Source: Pseudarthrobacter oxydans
GTDB lineage: Bacteria > Actinomycetota > Actinomycetes > Actinomycetales > Micrococcaceae
DNA length: 64,000 bases
Reading direction: 5' to 3'
Assembly (NCBI RefSeq): GCF_013314975.1
Contig: NZ_JABTYH010000006.1
Span: 62,001 to 126,000 of the forward strand
In this document: positions 42,474-51,168 of the stretch, piece by piece
Layout of the letters: each line of letters begins with the position of its first letter
Numbering within the stretch: position 1 is the stretch's first letter
Position numbers and translations under genes: made by a program
The notes under the pieces: model-generated
The model's database searches: none
What the model saw: only the letters and a program-made list of their open reading frames with translations
Told to the model about the DNA's origin: nothing

Positions 42474-43886
42474 ATGACCGCCGGACACAACCAGCCGCCC
42501 AACGGACGAAGGACCCCATGCCCGCAGCTACAGCCCGCCACGAGCGCCCGCATGTCTGAACAGGCGTCGCTTCCGGTCCCCGGCCAGCAGCTCGAGGCGC
42601 CCACCACCCTGCCTGCCACTGCTGCCGAAACCAGCCCGGACAACCCATGGCCGCTCCAGGTGCTGTCACAGAAGCTCAAAGCCCATATAGACCGGACGCC
42701 GTCTGCGTGGGTTGAAGGGCAGGTTATTGAGCTGAACCGCCGGGGCACCAACGCCTACCTCACCCTGAGGGATGTCGACGCCGAGGTCTCGCTGCCTGCC
42801 TCCGTGTGGACCAAGGTGCTGGAACGCCAGAACCTGCCGCTGGAGCGGGGCTCGCGCGTGGTTGCCCTGCTGAAGCCGGAGTTCTGGCTCAAGACCGGCC
42901 GGCTGAACATGCTGGTCAGGGACATCAGGCCGGTGGGCCTGGGCGATCTCCTGGCCCGGATAGAGAGGCTGCGCCAGGCGCTCTCCGCCGAAGGGCTCTT
43001 CGCGGACTCCCGCAAGAAGCCCCTGCCCCTGCTGCCGCACCGCATCGGCCTCATCACCGGCCGTGATTCCGACGCCAAGAAGGACATCCTGCGCAACGCG
43101 GCCCTGCGCTGGCCGGCAGTCGAGTTTGAAATCCGGGAGGTGGCCGTGCAGGGGAACACCGCGGTGGCCCAGGTGGTCCGGGCCCTCCGCGACCTGGACG
43201 CCCTGCCCGAGGTGGACGTCATCGTCATCGCCCGCGGCGGCGGCGCCCTGGAAGACCTCCTGCCCTTCAACAGCGAGGAACTGATCCGTGCCGTGGCCGC
43301 CGCCGCCACCCCGGTGGTCAGCGCCATCGGCCACGAGGCTGACCGGCCGCTGCTGGACGACGTCGCGGACCTGCGGGCTTCCACACCCACGGACGCCGCC
43401 AAGCGGATTGTCCCGGAGGTGTCCGAGGAACTGGCAGGGGTGCGCCAGGCACGGGTGCAGCTGCGCCGGTGCATGGAACGGCTGGTGGACAGGGAAACGG
43501 ACCGCCTGGCGTCCCTCCATTCACGGCCCGTGCTGGCAGCGCCGGAAGGCCTCGTGACCATCCGCTCCGAGGAAATTGAGAGGCTGCTCCGGAGGTCCTC
43601 CGCCGCCGTCAGCTCCTCCGTGGTCCGCGCGGCCGACCAGCTGGAGCACTTGAAAGCCCAGGTGCGTGCGCTGTCACCGCAGAAGACGCTGGACCGGGGG
43701 TACGCCGTCGTCGAACTCGCCGGAAAGCGGGCGGAAGCCGGCACCGCCGGCCACGCCGTGGTGCGCCGCCCGGCCGAGGCTCCGGCCGGCTCGCCCCTGT
43801 CCATCCGCGTGGCCGAAGGCCGCTTCGGCGCAACCTCCACCGGGTTACTCGAACAGCCCCTTACCGAAACCGGAGAATCTGAATGA
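42474..43886 (+). CDS. xseA: Exodeoxyribonuclease VII large subunit
   Basis: 470 residues: N-terminal OB-fold ('AWVEGQVIELNRRGTNAYLTLRDVDAEVSL', about 77-107) and the catalytic region 'PLLPHRIGLITGRDSDAKKDIL...VDVIVIARGGGALEDLLPFNSEEL' (about 182-275), then a long coiled coil and the C-terminal 'LDRGYAVVELAG'. With XseB it degrades single-stranded DNA from both ends. The ATG at 42474 has AAGG nearby; an in-frame ATG at 42552 is an alternative. The 4-nt overlap with xseB (ATGA) couples the subunits. Confidence 0.94.
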   Translation: MTAGHNQPPNGRRTPCPQLQPATSARMSEQASLPVPGQQLEAPTTLPATAAETSPDNPWPLQVLSQKLKAHIDRTPSAWVEGQVIELNRRGTNAYLTLRDVDAEVSLPASVWTKVLERQNLPLERGSRVVALLKPEFWLKTGRLNMLVRDIRPVGLGDLLARIERLRQALSAEGLFADSRKKPLPLLPHRIGLITGRDSDAKKDILRNAALRWPAVEFEIREVAVQGNTAVAQVVRALRDLDALPEVDVIVIARGGGALEDLLPFNSEELIRAVAAAATPVVSAIGHEADRPLLDDVADLRASTPTDAAKRIVPEVSEELAGVRQARVQLRRCMERLVDRETDRLASLHSRPVLAAPEGLVTIRSEEIERLLRRSSAAVSSSVVRAADQLEHLKAQVRALSPQKTLDRGYAVVELAGKRAEAGTAGHAVVRRPAEAPAGSPLSIRVAEGRFGATSTGLLEQPLTETGESE

Positions 43887-44101
43887 CTGAGCAGAAACCA
43901 GCGGCCGACATCCAGGCACTGAGCTATGAGGAAGCCCGTGAACAGCTCATCGCTGTGGTGGGAAAGCTTGAGGCCGGCGGCGCCAGCCTTGAAGAATCCC
44001 TGGCCCTGTGGGAACGCGGCGAGGCCCTGGCCGCACGGTGCGAGGAATGGCTGGAGGGCGCCCGGAAGCGGCTGGCAGCTGCCCGCGACCAGCCGCTCTA
44101 G
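43883..44101 (+). CDS. xseB: Exodeoxyribonuclease VII small subunit
   Basis: 72 residues, usual family length. 'LSYEEAREQLIAVVGKLEAGGASLEESLALWERGEALAARCEEWLEGARKRL' is the canonical two-helix bundle that wraps the XseA coiled coil. Overlaps xseA by 4 nt. Confidence 0.95.
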   Translation: MTEQKPAADIQALSYEEAREQLIAVVGKLEAGGASLEESLALWERGEALAARCEEWLEGARKRLAAARDQPL

Positions 44102-44129
44102 GCCCGCAGCCGCAGGCTGAAGGGAAGCG

Positions 44130-44984
44130 TCAGGACCGCACTACCAGCTCGCGTTCCAGGGCGACATCGAACTCCGCCTTGGGCCACTGAAGGTCCATTC
44201 CGTTCAGCGCACCCAGCAGCAGCTGCTGCACGGCGATCCGGGCAAACCACTTCTTGTTGGCCGGGACCACATGCCAGGGCGCGTTCGCGGTGTTGGTTTC
44301 ATCAATGGCTGCCTGGTAGGCACTCATGTAGTCCTCCCAGAAAGCCCGCTCGTCGAGGTCGCCGCGGCTGTATTTCCAGTGCTTGGCCGGGTTGTCCAGC
44401 CGTGCCAGCAGCCGCTCCTTCTGCTCGTCTCCACTGATGTGGAGCATCACCTTGACCACCGTGGTTCCGGAGCCGCTGAGCCTGGCCTCGAACTCGTTGA
44501 TGGCCACGTACCGCCGCTTGATCTCCTCCGGGCTGGCCCAGCGGTGGACGCGGTGGATCAGGACATCCTCATAGTGCGAACGGTCGAACACCCCCACCAT
44601 CCCGGCGGCGGGTACTTCCTTTTCGATCCGCCACAGGAAGTCGTAGGATTTCTCCTCATCCGTGGGAGCCTTGAAGGCCTTGAACTGCACACCTTGGGGA
44701 TCCATGGCGGCCATTACATGGTTGACGATGCCGCCCTTGCCCGCGGTGTCCATGGCCTGGAGGATCAGCAGGATGCGCTTGCGCCCGCCGAACCGGGACT
44801 CGGCGAACAGCTTTTCCTGCAGTTCCGCCAGCCCGTCGTCGAGTTCCGCCAGCAGGGCCTGGCCGTCCTCCTTGGTGCCCTTGAAGCCCGGCGTGGAATC
44901 GGGGTCCACGTCGGCCAGGGAAAAACCCTTTCCTGCCCGCAGGGTCTCAGAGGGGTGCTGGTCAAAGCCTGGGGCGCCGGACAT
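44130..44984 (-). CDS. ppk2: Polyphosphate kinase 2 family (polyP:nucleotide phosphotransferase)
   Basis: 284 residues. Walker A 'LQAMDTAGKGG' (about 75-85), lid region 'FKAPTDEEKSYDFLWR', Walker B 'GVFDRSHYEDVL' (about 127-138) and 'DNPAKHWKYSRGDLDERAFWEDY' are all present. Transfers phosphate between polyphosphate and nucleotides; sequence resembles the single-domain PPK2-related class that acts on AMP/ADP, but class is not certain. ATG at 44984 follows AAAGGA. Lies just after alaA. Confidence 0.9.
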   Translation of the reverse strand: MSGAPGFDQHPSETLRAGKGFSLADVDPDSTPGFKGTKEDGQALLAELDDGLAELQEKLFAESRFGGRKRILLILQAMDTAGKGGIVNHVMAAMDPQGVQFKAFKAPTDEEKSYDFLWRIEKEVPAAGMVGVFDRSHYEDVLIHRVHRWASPEEIKRRYVAINEFEARLSGSGTTVVKVMLHISGDEQKERLLARLDNPAKHWKYSRGDLDERAFWEDYMSAYQAAIDETNTANAPWHVVPANKKWFARIAVQQLLLGALNGMDLQWPKAEFDVALERELVVRS

Positions 44985-45035
44985 GGGAAATCCTTTCGCG
45001 AAGTTCCACGGGACCGAAGCGCCCGTGAACACAGG

Positions 45036-46256
45036 CTAGTTGCCCTGATACCTGCTGAGGAAGTCCCCCATCCGCCCCACCGCTTCTTCGATGTCCTTGA
45101 CGTTGGGCAGGGTGACCATGCGGAAGTGGTCCGGACGGACCCAGTTGAACGCCCTGCCATGGGACACCAGGATTTTTTGTTCCCGGAGCAGGTCCAGGAC
45201 AAACTTCTCGTCGTCGCGGATGTGGTAGACCTCGGGGTCCAGTTTGGGGAAAAGGTAGAGCGCACCGCGGGCCTGCTGGGTGCTCACGCCGGGGATGGCG
45301 TTGAGCATGTCGTAGGCCTTGTTGCGCTGCTCCAGCAGCCGCCCGCCGGGCAGGATCAGGTCGTTGATGCTCTGGTACCCGCCCAGCGCCGTCTGGATGG
45401 CATGCTGGGCCGGAACGTTGGCACACAGGCGCATGTTGGCCAGCAGGCTGATGCCTTCAAGGTAGTCCGCCGCGTCCTTCTTGGGGCCGGAGATGGCCAT
45501 CCAGCCGGCCCGGTAGCCGCATACCCGGTACGCCTTGGACAGGCCACTGAACGTCAGGCAGAGGACGTCGTCGCCGGTCAGTTTGGCCAGGTTGATGTGG
45601 ACGGCGTCCTCGTACAGGATCTTTTCGTAGATCTCGTCGGCAAAGACCACCAGGCCGTGCTTCTCGGCGAGGGCGACGATCTTCTTCAGCGTCTCTTCCG
45701 GGTAGACCGCGCCGGTGGGGTTGTTTGGATTGATGACCACGATTCCCTTGGTGCGGGGCGTGATCTTGGCTTCCATGTCTTCCAGGTCCGGCTGCCAGCC
45801 CGTTTCCTCGTCGCAGAGGTAGTGGACGGGCCTGCCGCCGGCCAGCGCCACGGAAGCGGTCCACAGCGGGTAGTCCGGGGTGGGGATCAGGACCTCGTCA
45901 CCGTCGTTGAGCAGGGCCATCAGGGACATGGTGATGAGTTCGCTCACGCCATTGCCCAGGTAGATGTCATCCACGTGGATGTTCTGGATGTCCCGGGTCT
46001 GGTAGTACTGCGAGACAGCGGTCCGTGCGGAGAAGATGCCCCGGGAATCGCTGTAGCCCTGGGCGTGCGGCAGGTGGCGGATCATGTCCACGAGGATGGC
46101 GTCCGGCGCTTCAAAGCCAAACGGCGCGGGATTTCCGATGTTCAGCTTGAGGATACGGTGCCCCTCCGCTTCCATCTGCTGGGCAGCCTGGAGGATCGGT
46201 CCACGGATGTCGTAGAGGACGTTGTTGAGCTTGGTGGACTGCCTGAATTCTGCCAT
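45036..46256 (-). CDS. alaA: Alanine aminotransferase (AlaA-type)
   Basis: 406-residue PLP aminotransferase. Close along its length to E. coli AlaA: 'LYDIRGPILQAAQQMEAEG', 'LNIGNPAPFGF', 'GYSDSRGIFSAR', 'NPNNPTGAVYP', 'FADEIYEKILY', PLP-lysine in 'FSGLSKAYRVCGYR', 'MRLCANVPAQHAIQTALGGYQS' and 'HFRMVTLPNV'. Makes L-alanine from pyruvate and glutamate, feeding protein and peptidoglycan. ATG with GAGGG just upstream. Confidence 0.95.
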   Translation of the reverse strand: MAEFRQSTKLNNVLYDIRGPILQAAQQMEAEGHRILKLNIGNPAPFGFEAPDAILVDMIRHLPHAQGYSDSRGIFSARTAVSQYYQTRDIQNIHVDDIYLGNGVSELITMSLMALLNDGDEVLIPTPDYPLWTASVALAGGRPVHYLCDEETGWQPDLEDMEAKITPRTKGIVVINPNNPTGAVYPEETLKKIVALAEKHGLVVFADEIYEKILYEDAVHINLAKLTGDDVLCLTFSGLSKAYRVCGYRAGWMAISGPKKDAADYLEGISLLANMRLCANVPAQHAIQTALGGYQSINDLILPGGRLLEQRNKAYDMLNAIPGVSTQQARGALYLFPKLDPEVYHIRDDEKFVLDLLREQKILVSHGRAFNWVRPDHFRMVTLPNVKDIEEAVGRMGDFLSRYQGN

Positions 46257-46334
46257 CCCTCAAATATGCCACAGGAAGGATGGACGGCCGTTGAGACGTC
46301 AGCCACAGGGTGCGCGCGCCGCCGCCCGGAACGG

Positions 46335-46380
46335 ACGACGGCGGCTGCCGGACTTCTGGAAGTCCGGCAGCCGCCGTCGT
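46335..46380. terminator. Long hairpin after the osmoprotectant operon
   Basis: Perfect 21-bp stem (46335-46355 with 46360-46380, 4-nt loop) between the opuCC stop and the alaA promoter region. No clear U-run, but very stable. Confidence 0.8.
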
Positions 46381-46407
46381 ACTGCTTAGGCGGTCAGGAA
46401 GGAAGTC

Positions 46408-47370
46408 CTACTTGACGATGCCCTTTTCCTTGAGCCACGCGTCCGCCGCTTCCTTGGCCCCCTGCTTCTGGCTGCCGCTGACGGCACGGTTCAGGTTGAT
46501 GAGGTCCTCGGTGGTCAGGATGCGGGACACCGAGTTGAGGGCCTCCTTGGCCGTGTCGGTCATCTTCGCCTCGTTGTACAGCGGAACCACCTGCTGGGCG
46601 ATGAAGTTGTTCTTGGGGTCCTCAAGGACCACAAGATCGTTGTCGGCGATGGACGGGGTTGTGGTGTAGATGTCGGCCACCTGCACCTGGTCCTCCAGGA
46701 GCGCCTTGAGCGTCACGGGACCGCCGCCGTCACTGAACGGTTCCAGTTTCTTCGGCTCGCAGTTGTAGTTTTCCTTCAGGCCGGGCAGCCCGTAGGCGCG
46801 CTCGGCGAAGGTGGCGGGTGCGCCCACCACGATCTCGCTGCACACCTTGGCCAGGTCCTCGAGGGACTTCAGCTGGTACTTTTCGGCCGTGGCCTTGGTG
46901 ACCACCATGGCGTCCTTGTTCTCGGCCTTGGAGGGTTCCAGGACCGCGAGTCCGTCCGGCAGCTTGTCCGGCAGGGCCGCGGCGATGTCGTCCGCTGACT
47001 CCTCGGACGCTTCCTTGTCCACGTGCAGCAGGAGGTTGCCCGTGTAGTCCGGAACCACGTCCACCGATCCGTCCTGCACGGCCTTGATGTATACCTCGCG
47101 GGAGCCGATGTTCGGCTTGGTGGTGGCGGTGATGCCGGCGGCGGTCAGGGCTCCTGCGTAGAGTTCCGCCACGATCTGGCTTTCCGGGAAGTCAGCCGAG
47201 CCGACAACGAGGGATGTTGCTTCCCCGGACGCTGCCCCGCTGGTGGCCGGCGCGTTGCTCAGCGGATCGGAGGATCCTCCGCACGCGGACAGTGCCATGG
47301 CCAGGCCGAGCCCGGCGGCGAGGCCGCTGAAGGCCCGCCTGCCGAGGTGGTGTGGACGGCTTTCTTTCAT
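46408..47370 (-). CDS. opuCC: Osmoprotectant ABC transporter substrate-binding lipoprotein
   Basis: 320 residues. Basic start and hydrophobic stretch end in lipobox L-S-A-C (about 27-30). The mature part is a ProX/OpuCC-type SBP ('LVVGSADFPESQIVAELYAGALTAAGI', 'VDVVPDYTGNLLLHV', 'VADIYTTTPSIADNDLVVLEDPKN'). The family binds glycine betaine, choline or carnitine through an aromatic cage. Last gene of the four-gene operon; ATG overlaps the preceding permease by 4 nt. Confidence 0.9.
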   Translation of the reverse strand: MKESRPHHLGRRAFSGLAAGLGLAMALSACGGSSDPLSNAPATSGAASGEATSLVVGSADFPESQIVAELYAGALTAAGITATTKPNIGSREVYIKAVQDGSVDVVPDYTGNLLLHVDKEASEESADDIAAALPDKLPDGLAVLEPSKAENKDAMVVTKATAEKYQLKSLEDLAKVCSEIVVGAPATFAERAYGLPGLKENYNCEPKKLEPFSDGGGPVTLKALLEDQVQVADIYTTTPSIADNDLVVLEDPKNNFIAQQVVPLYNEAKMTDTAKEALNSVSRILTTEDLINLNRAVSGSQKQGAKEAADAWLKEKGIVK

Positions 47371-48113
47371 GATTTACCTCCTTGTACCACAGCCTCCGTC
47401 AGGACGGGGTCTGTGAGATCGGCCGCAGCCTGCTGGCTGCGGCGGGACTGGCCAGAGGCGCCTGTTGCCAGGAACAGCTTCTGGAAAAGGGACAGGACGA
47501 GGTCGACGGCGATGGCGAGCGCTGCGATGAGCAGGGACCCACCGAGCATCTGCGGGAAGTCGCTGAGGACCAGGCCGTCGAAAAGGTAGCGGCCCAGGCC
47601 GCCCAGATTGATGTAGGCCACCACGGAGACGGTGGCGATGACCTGCAGCACGCCGGTCCGGAAGCCGCCAAACATGACGGTCAGGGCGTTGGGCAGCTCT
47701 GCCCGGAACAGGACCTGCAGTTCGGTCATGCCCATGGCGCGGGCGGCATCCACCACGTTGCGGTCCACGCTGGAAATTCCGGCATAGGTGCCGGCCAGCA
47801 GCGGGGGGACCGTGAGGATGACGAGCGCCCAGATGGGCGGCATCAGTCCGATCCCGGCGAGCAGTACAAAGAGGGTCAGCAGCCCCAGGGTGGGCAGGGC
47901 GCGCAGCGCACCGGCCAGCGCCACGACGGCCACCCTTCCCCTGCCCGTGTGGCCGACGTACAGGCCGACGGGAACGGCAATGGCAACTGCAATCAGCATG
48001 ACCAGGCCGGTGTACTGGAGATGCTCACCCAGCCGGGCGGGAATGCCTGCCGCGCCGGTCCAGTGCAGCGGATCGGCCAGCCAGGCGAAGGTGTCGGAGA
48101 AAACATTGCTCAT
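47367..48113 (-). CDS. opuCD: Osmoprotectant ABC permease (OpuCD-like)
   Basis: 248-residue BPD permease with about six helices. 'VDAARAMGMTELQVLFRAELPNALTVMFGGFRTG' (about 122-155) is the ATPase-docking loop. Overlaps its neighbours by 4 nt on both sides, so the operon is tightly coupled. Confidence 0.9.
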   Translation of the reverse strand: MSNVFSDTFAWLADPLHWTGAAGIPARLGEHLQYTGLVMLIAVAIAVPVGLYVGHTGRGRVAVVALAGALRALPTLGLLTLFVLLAGIGLMPPIWALVILTVPPLLAGTYAGISSVDRNVVDAARAMGMTELQVLFRAELPNALTVMFGGFRTGVLQVIATVSVVAYINLGGLGRYLFDGLVLSDFPQMLGGSLLIAALAIAVDLVLSLFQKLFLATGASGQSRRSQQAAADLTDPVLTEAVVQGGKS

Positions 48114-48790
48114 GCCCGGTCCCCCTCAGCCGCCGGCACCAGTCCCGGGCGGATCTTTCCGGCCCGCTCCCACGGCGTGAGGAGCCGTTCCAGCAGGACA
48201 AGCAAAGCGTCCATCAGCAGGGCGAGGACAAGGATGGCGATGATCCCCACCACAATTTCCGTTATGAAGCCCCGCTGCAGCCCTGATGTGAACAGCATGC
48301 CCAGGTTTCCGATGCCAAGCAGCGCTGCCACGCTGACCAGGGAGATGTTGCTGACGGACACCACCCGGAGCCCGGCGAACATGACCGGCAGGGACAGCGG
48401 CAGGTCCACCCGGAGGAACCGCGCCAGCGGCTTGTACCCCATGGCCACCGCGGCCTGTCCCACGTCCTCGCTCACCGAGTCGAAGGCGTCCAGGGCGGCA
48501 CGGACCAGGAGCGCAACAGCGTAGATGGTCAGGGCCACCACCACGTTGAGCGGGTCCAGGATCCGGGTGCCCAGGATCGTGGGAAGGATGATGAACAGCG
48601 CCAGCGAGGGAATGGTGTACAGCAGCGAGGAGGCCGTCAGCACCACCGAGCGGAGCGCCCGGCTCTGCCGGGCCAGCTGCGCCAGGGGAAGGGAGATGGC
48701 CAGGCCCAGGACCATGGGGACGAGGGCAAGCACCAGGTGCTGGCCGGACCGTTCCAGGACCATGCCGATGTTGGCCAGGAACCACTCCAT
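48110..48790 (-). CDS. opuCB: Osmoprotectant ABC permease (OpuCB-like)
   Basis: 226 residues, about five helices. 'SEDVGQAAVAMGYKPLARFLRVDLPLSLPVMFAGLRVV' (about 125-162) is the EAA-type loop. Partner of the other permease; the start overlaps the ATPase stop by one base. Confidence 0.9.
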   Translation of the reverse strand: MEWFLANIGMVLERSGQHLVLALVPMVLGLAISLPLAQLARQSRALRSVVLTASSLLYTIPSLALFIILPTILGTRILDPLNVVVALTIYAVALLVRAALDAFDSVSEDVGQAAVAMGYKPLARFLRVDLPLSLPVMFAGLRVVSVSNISLVSVAALLGIGNLGMLFTSGLQRGFITEIVVGIIAILVLALLMDALLVLLERLLTPWERAGKIRPGLVPAAEGDRA

Positions 48791-49890
48791 CAGAGTGCAG
48801 CCTGCCGGAGCTGGCGCGCTTCTTCAATGAGGGCCAGCACTTCTCCGCCCCGGATGACACCCTGCACCCGGCCCTCCGCATCCACGGCGACGCCGAGGCC
48901 CGACGGCGAGGACAGCGCAGCGTCCAGCGCGCGGCGCAGGCTTTCCCCGGGGCGGAACAGCGAACCTCCCGGGATGAGTCCGGCGGCAGTGCCGGGAGTG
49001 GACCAGCCCAGCGGCCGCATGTCTTCGTCCACCACCAGTTGCCAGCCGCTTGTTGCGTCCTGATCGGTTCCGGAGCCGCTGCGGCCGCGGACGATGGTCG
49101 GCACCGAATGGAGGGTGACGCCGTCGGACGAGGTGAAGCCAAGGTGCCGGAATCCCCGGTCCCGTCCCACGAAGGAGGCCACGAAGTCGTTTGCCGGGGC
49201 ACGGAGGATTTCCTCCGGCGTGGCGTACTGCGCAAGCTTTCCGCCCACGGCGAAGACGGCCACCTTGTCGCCCAGCACGGTGGCTTCATCGATGTCGTGC
49301 GTGACGAACACGATGGTCTTGGCCAGGTCCTTCTGGAGCCGCAGCAGCTCCTGCTGGAGCTCGTCGCGGACCACGGGATCCACGGCGCTGAACGGCTCAT
49401 CCATGAGCAAAATGGGTGGATCGGCGGCGAGCGCACGGGCCACGCCCACGCGCTGCTGCTGGCCGCCGGACAGCTGCGACGGGTAACGCTTGGCGAGTGA
49501 CCGGGCCAGGCCCACCACGTCCAGGAGTTCCTCGGCGCGCCGGCGGGCGTCGGCCTTGGACACGCCATTCAGCCGGGGCACGGTGGCAATGTTGTCCAGC
49601 ACGGAGCGGTGGGGCAGCAGCCCGGCAGACTGCATGACGTACCCCATCGAACGGCGCAGTTCGGGCGCCGGCACGGAGGTGACATCCTTGCCGTCCACCG
49701 TGATGGCCCCGGAGGTGGGTTCCACCATCCTGTTGATCATGCGGAGCGAGGTGGTTTTGCCGCAGCCTGACGGGCCCACGAAGACGGTGATTGAGCCCTT
49801 GCCGATGGACATGGAGAGGTTGTCCACGGCGGGTTGCCCGCCCTGGAACTGCTTGGTAACGCTCTGAAACTCGATCATCGCCTGGTCCAT
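48790..49890 (-). CDS. opuCA: Osmoprotectant ABC ATPase with C-terminal CBS region
   Basis: 366 residues. ATPase core: Walker A GPSGCGKTT (about 38-46), signature [10 protein letters not shown], Walker B 'PPILLMDEPFSAVD' and the switch His in 'VFVTHDIDEA'. The C-terminal ~120 residues ('LVVDEDMRPLGW', 'LGVAVDAEGRVQGVI') form a CBS-pair region, which in OpuA/OpuC senses ionic strength or a nucleotide. First gene of opuCA-CB-CD-CC. A palindrome at 49946-49959 lies in the upstream promoter region. Confidence 0.92.
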   Translation of the reverse strand: MDQAMIEFQSVTKQFQGGQPAVDNLSMSIGKGSITVFVGPSGCGKTTSLRMINRMVEPTSGAITVDGKDVTSVPAPELRRSMGYVMQSAGLLPHRSVLDNIATVPRLNGVSKADARRRAEELLDVVGLARSLAKRYPSQLSGGQQQRVGVARALAADPPILLMDEPFSAVDPVVRDELQQELLRLQKDLAKTIVFVTHDIDEATVLGDKVAVFAVGGKLAQYATPEEILRAPANDFVASFVGRDRGFRHLGFTSSDGVTLHSVPTIVRGRSGSGTDQDATSGWQLVVDEDMRPLGWSTPGTAAGLIPGGSLFRPGESLRRALDAALSSPSGLGVAVDAEGRVQGVIRGGEVLALIEEARQLRQAAL

Positions 49891-49945
49891 GGTGCGGACT
49901 CACCTGTTCTCTGGGACGGGCTTCTGGAAGCACCGCGACATTGTC

Positions 49946-49959
49946 ATCAGCACGCTGAT
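49946..49959. promoter_or_regulatory. Palindrome (ATCAGC-AC-GCTGAT) upstream of opuCA
   Basis: Perfect 6-2-6 palindrome 56 nt before the opuCA start, just downstream of a TAACTA hexamer on the minus strand. Candidate operator, with no regulator gene alongside. Confidence 0.35.
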
Positions 49960-50128
49960 AGTTACGGTAGCCCAAACCCGGCCCGGCAACACCTGCAGCG
50001 CCCCGAATCCGGGCAAAGGAATCCCTACTGTAACCATTCGGAGCCGGGACCGGGGCGGATGGGAAGTGCCGTTCCGGCCCGCAACCGCCGTGGCCAGGGC
50101 CGCTGTTCCGCCGTGGGCCGACCAGCCA

Positions 50129-50134
50129 TAAAGT
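50129..50134 (+). promoter_or_regulatory. -10 box (TAAAGT) of pirin gene
   Basis: TAAAGT, 6 nt before the GTG at 50141. Leaderless pattern. Confidence 0.45.
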
Positions 50135-50140
50135 GGTGGG

Positions 50141-51154
50141 GTGACCAACTTGGAAATAGCGCCGCAGCAGGAAGTCTGTCCGCCGGCAGCCCCTGAGGGC
50201 AGTTCCGGCCCCTGCCTTCAGCTGTGGCCCCAACGCGAGGTACCGCTCGGCGGAGTCCGCGCCATGAACGTCCAGCGGACGCTGCCGCAGCGCGGCCTGC
50301 CCACCATCGGGGCATGGTGCTTCCTGGACAGCTTCGGCCCGGACCGGACTGCGATGTCCGTACTCCCCCACCCCCACATTGGCCTGCAGACCGTGACCTG
50401 GCCCCTGGCCGGCCACATCCGCCACCGGGACAGCGTGGGCAGCGACGTTGTGGTCCGGCCGGGTGAACTGAACATCATGACGGCGGGCCACGGCGTCTCC
50501 CATTCCGAGTTCGCCGTGCTTCCTCCTGCCGGCGAAGCCCTGCCGGTGCAGCGCGGGCTGCAGCTCTGGGTGGCCCTGCCGGGCGGTGAACGGCACCGGG
50601 AGCCGGCATTCGAGCAGCACCGTGAACTTCCCCGCGCCAGCGGGCACGGCTTCACCGCCACGGTGATGGTGGGTGAATTTGCCGGCATCGCGTCGCCGGC
50701 AACCATGTATTCACCGATCGTGGGTGCGGACGTCTCGTGCGGCGGGACCGCAGTGCTGCCGCTCAATGCCGCGTTTGAGCACGGCATCCTTGTGCTCGAC
50801 GGCGGCCTGGCGGTGGACAGCCAGGAGATTCCACCGGGCCCGCTGGGCTACCTGGGCACGGGCCGCACGGAGCTGCAGGTGCAGGCACTCCCCGGCACGC
50901 GTTTCCTCCTCATCGGCGGCGAGCCCTTCCAGGAAGAGCTGCTGATGTGGTGGAACTTTGTGGGCCGCACCCACGAGGAAGTGGAGCAGGCCAGGAGCGA
51001 CTGGGAAACCCAGGCCGGCCTGCCGGATACGGAGACGGCGGCGGCCCGGTATGGCCTGGTCCCCGGCCACGGTCCGGACGCGGGGCCCGAGGCGGGACGC
51101 ATTCCCGCCCCTCCGCTCCCGGGCGTACGGCTGACGCCCCGGAAACGGCTTTAA
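50141..51154 (+). CDS. Pirin-family cupin protein
   Basis: 337 residues, two cupin domains. The metal ligands sit in 'HPHIGLQTVTWPLAGHIRHRDS' (about 75-96) and 'MTAGHGVSHSE' (about 116-126), the H-x-H...H...E pattern of pirins with quercetinase-like or regulatory roles. 'FLLIGGEPFQEELLMWWNFVGRTHEEV' (about 255-281) is the C-terminal family motif. The ~60-residue C-terminal Pro/Gly tail is extra. Divergent from opuCA. Confidence 0.92.
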   Translation: MTNLEIAPQQEVCPPAAPEGSSGPCLQLWPQREVPLGGVRAMNVQRTLPQRGLPTIGAWCFLDSFGPDRTAMSVLPHPHIGLQTVTWPLAGHIRHRDSVGSDVVVRPGELNIMTAGHGVSHSEFAVLPPAGEALPVQRGLQLWVALPGGERHREPAFEQHRELPRASGHGFTATVMVGEFAGIASPATMYSPIVGADVSCGGTAVLPLNAAFEHGILVLDGGLAVDSQEIPPGPLGYLGTGRTELQVQALPGTRFLLIGGEPFQEELLMWWNFVGRTHEEVEQARSDWETQAGLPDTETAAARYGLVPGHGPDAGPEAGRIPAPPLPGVRLTPRKRL

Positions 51155-51168
51155 AGGACCGGACCGGA

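Noticed and set aside
44271..46415. 714-codon open frame on the plus strand
   Set aside because: It is antisense to ppk2 and alaA, both with full family motifs; high GC leaves the opposite frame open.
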